A DNA stretch of 6,162 nt from an uncultured Eubacteriales bacterium (GTDB lineage: Bacteria > Bacillota > Clostridia > Oscillospirales > Butyricicoccaceae): contig CAKUPI010000113.1 of the NCBI GenBank assembly GCA_934675045.1, forward strand, positions 1 to 6,162. Direction: 5' to 3'. The translations under genes and the position numbers were made by a program. Each line of letters begins with the position of its first letter. The first letter of the stretch is position 1. Below the pieces are notes generated by a model. It searched no databases. It saw only the letters and a program-made list of their open reading frames with translations, and was not told the origin of the DNA. Below are positions 5,536 to 6,162 of this stretch, piece by piece.

Positions 5536-6162
5536 ATGGATATCAGCGAAATGAATCAGGATATTTTTGCTTCGATAGAAAAAATCAAAACACATCACGC
5601 GCCCGAGGAAGCGCAGCGGATTGAAAAGGCCTTTCGCTATGCGCTTCAGCTGCACGGCGATCAGCGCCGCCGCAGCGGCGAGCCGTATATTGTGCATCCG
5701 GTGGAAACGGCCGTCATTCTGGACCATTTGGGCTTGGACGTCGACTCCATTGTCGCCGGCCTTCTGCACGACTGCATTGAGGACACGCCGGCCACGTTTC
5801 AGATTATCGAGAAAGAGTTTGGGGAATCGGTGGCCAATCTGGTCGAGGGCGTCACCAAGCTGGGCAAAATCGTTTACAGCTCCAAGGAAGAGGAGCAGAT
5901 GGAGGACCTGCGCAAGATGTTCATTGCCATGGCAAAGGACATCCGCGTCATCATTATCAAGCTGGCCGACCGCCTGCACAACGCCCGCACCTTTCAGTAC
6001 CTTCCGCCGCAGAAGCAGCGGGAAAAGGCGCTGGAAACCATGGAAATCTACGCGCCGCTGGCGCACCGGCTGGGTATGCAGAGCCTCAAGTGGGAGCTTG
6101 AGGATCTGTCGCTTCAGTACCTTGACCCCGAGGGCTACAAGGAGATAACCGATGCGCTGAAT
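5536..6162 (+). CDS. relA: Bifunctional (p)ppGpp synthetase/hydrolase Rel, N-terminal part (3' truncated by window)
   Basis: The first 209 codons of a long RSH (RelA/SpoT homologue) protein are present and the frame is open to the window edge. Visible is the N-terminal HD hydrolase domain, which removes pyrophosphate from (p)ppGpp. It shows RRRSGEPYIVHP (44-55), HDxxED as LLHDCIEDT (76-84), VTKLGKI (106-112), MAKDIRVIIIKLADRLHNAR (132-151) and APLAHRLG (173-180). The expected HD residues R45, H54, H78, D79, E82, D83, D145 and N149 are all there, so hydrolase activity should be intact. The synthetase, TGS and ACT regions are expected beyond the window. The start ATG 5536 is preceded by AGAGGA (5521-5526) and a GGGG run (5528-5531). 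It lies 27 bp after recJ with no terminator, suggesting co-transcription. Whether it is bifunctional or hydrolase-only cannot be judged from this part; single Firmicutes Rel enzymes are usually bifunctional. The gene is often called relA or rel. Confidence 0.95.
   Translation, partial: MDISEMNQDIFASIEKIKTHHAPEEAQRIEKAFRYALQLHGDQRRRSGEPYIVHPVETAVILDHLGLDVDSIVAGLLHDCIEDTPATFQIIEKEFGESVANLVEGVTKLGKIVYSSKEEEQMEDLRKMFIAMAKDIRVIIIKLADRLHNARTFQYLPPQKQREKALETMEIYAPLAHRLGMQSLKWELEDLSLQYLDPEGYKEITDALN

Noticed and set aside
4327..6066. Long open frame of 579 codons on the - strand opposite recJ and rel
   Set aside because: It lies antisense to two clearly recognisable genes, its product has no family motifs, and such mirror frames are common in GC-rich DNA with strong third-position bias.

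Overview
The window looks like chromosomal DNA from a GC-rich member of the Firmicutes (Bacillota), most likely a gut-type Clostridia/Oscillospiraceae lineage. This is an inference from four things. The purine-rich Shine-Dalgarno sites and good sigma-A-type promoters sit in otherwise GC-rich DNA. There is a DUF3842-type protein, a family I associate with Clostridia. recJ lies next to a Rel-type (p)ppGpp synthetase/hydrolase gene, a linkage typical of Firmicutes. EF-Ts, RecJ and Rel are all Firmicutes-like. All genes lie on the + strand, and I see no mobile element, CRISPR array, tRNA or rRNA.

Layout: (1) 1-1209 is a translation module: the 3' end of rpsB (ribosomal protein S2), a hairpin terminator/attenuator, tsf (elongation factor Ts), and a strong terminator. 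The usual Firmicutes followers pyrH and frr are absent. (2) 1241-3417 is a separate transcription unit. An extended -10 promoter leads into a very short leader that is almost entirely two hairpins, the second of them terminator-like. A DUF3842 protein and an AbgB-like M20 metallopeptidase follow, 24 bp apart. A roughly 200-bp non-coding stretch with a series of stems ends in a terminator. (3) From 3430 to the window edge, a second extended -10 promoter drives recJ and then rel, 27 bp apart. The apt gene that usually separates these two in Firmicutes is missing. rel runs off the window.

The most notable observation is in recJ. The reading frame is open and every other RecJ motif is present, but the family-defining DHH motif and its flanks (about 25 residues) are cleanly absent between the TVDSG motif and the NPRRPDCPYPF segment. 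The DHH histidines are metal ligands in RecJ nucleases, so this copy is either catalytically altered or an error in the sequence. Other points are the hairpin-dense region upstream of recJ (including a 14-bp stem capped by a GAAA tetraloop), the attenuator-like leader of the DUF3842 gene, the DUF3842/AbgB pairing, and two CxxC pairs in EF-Ts.

The genes fall into three functional blocks: protein synthesis (S2, EF-Ts), an uncharacterised small protein with an amidohydrolase that may act on aminobenzoyl-glutamate-like substrates, and DNA repair plus stringent response (RecJ, Rel). I found no wholly new multi-gene system. The novelty lies in the RecJ lesion and the structured non-coding regions.
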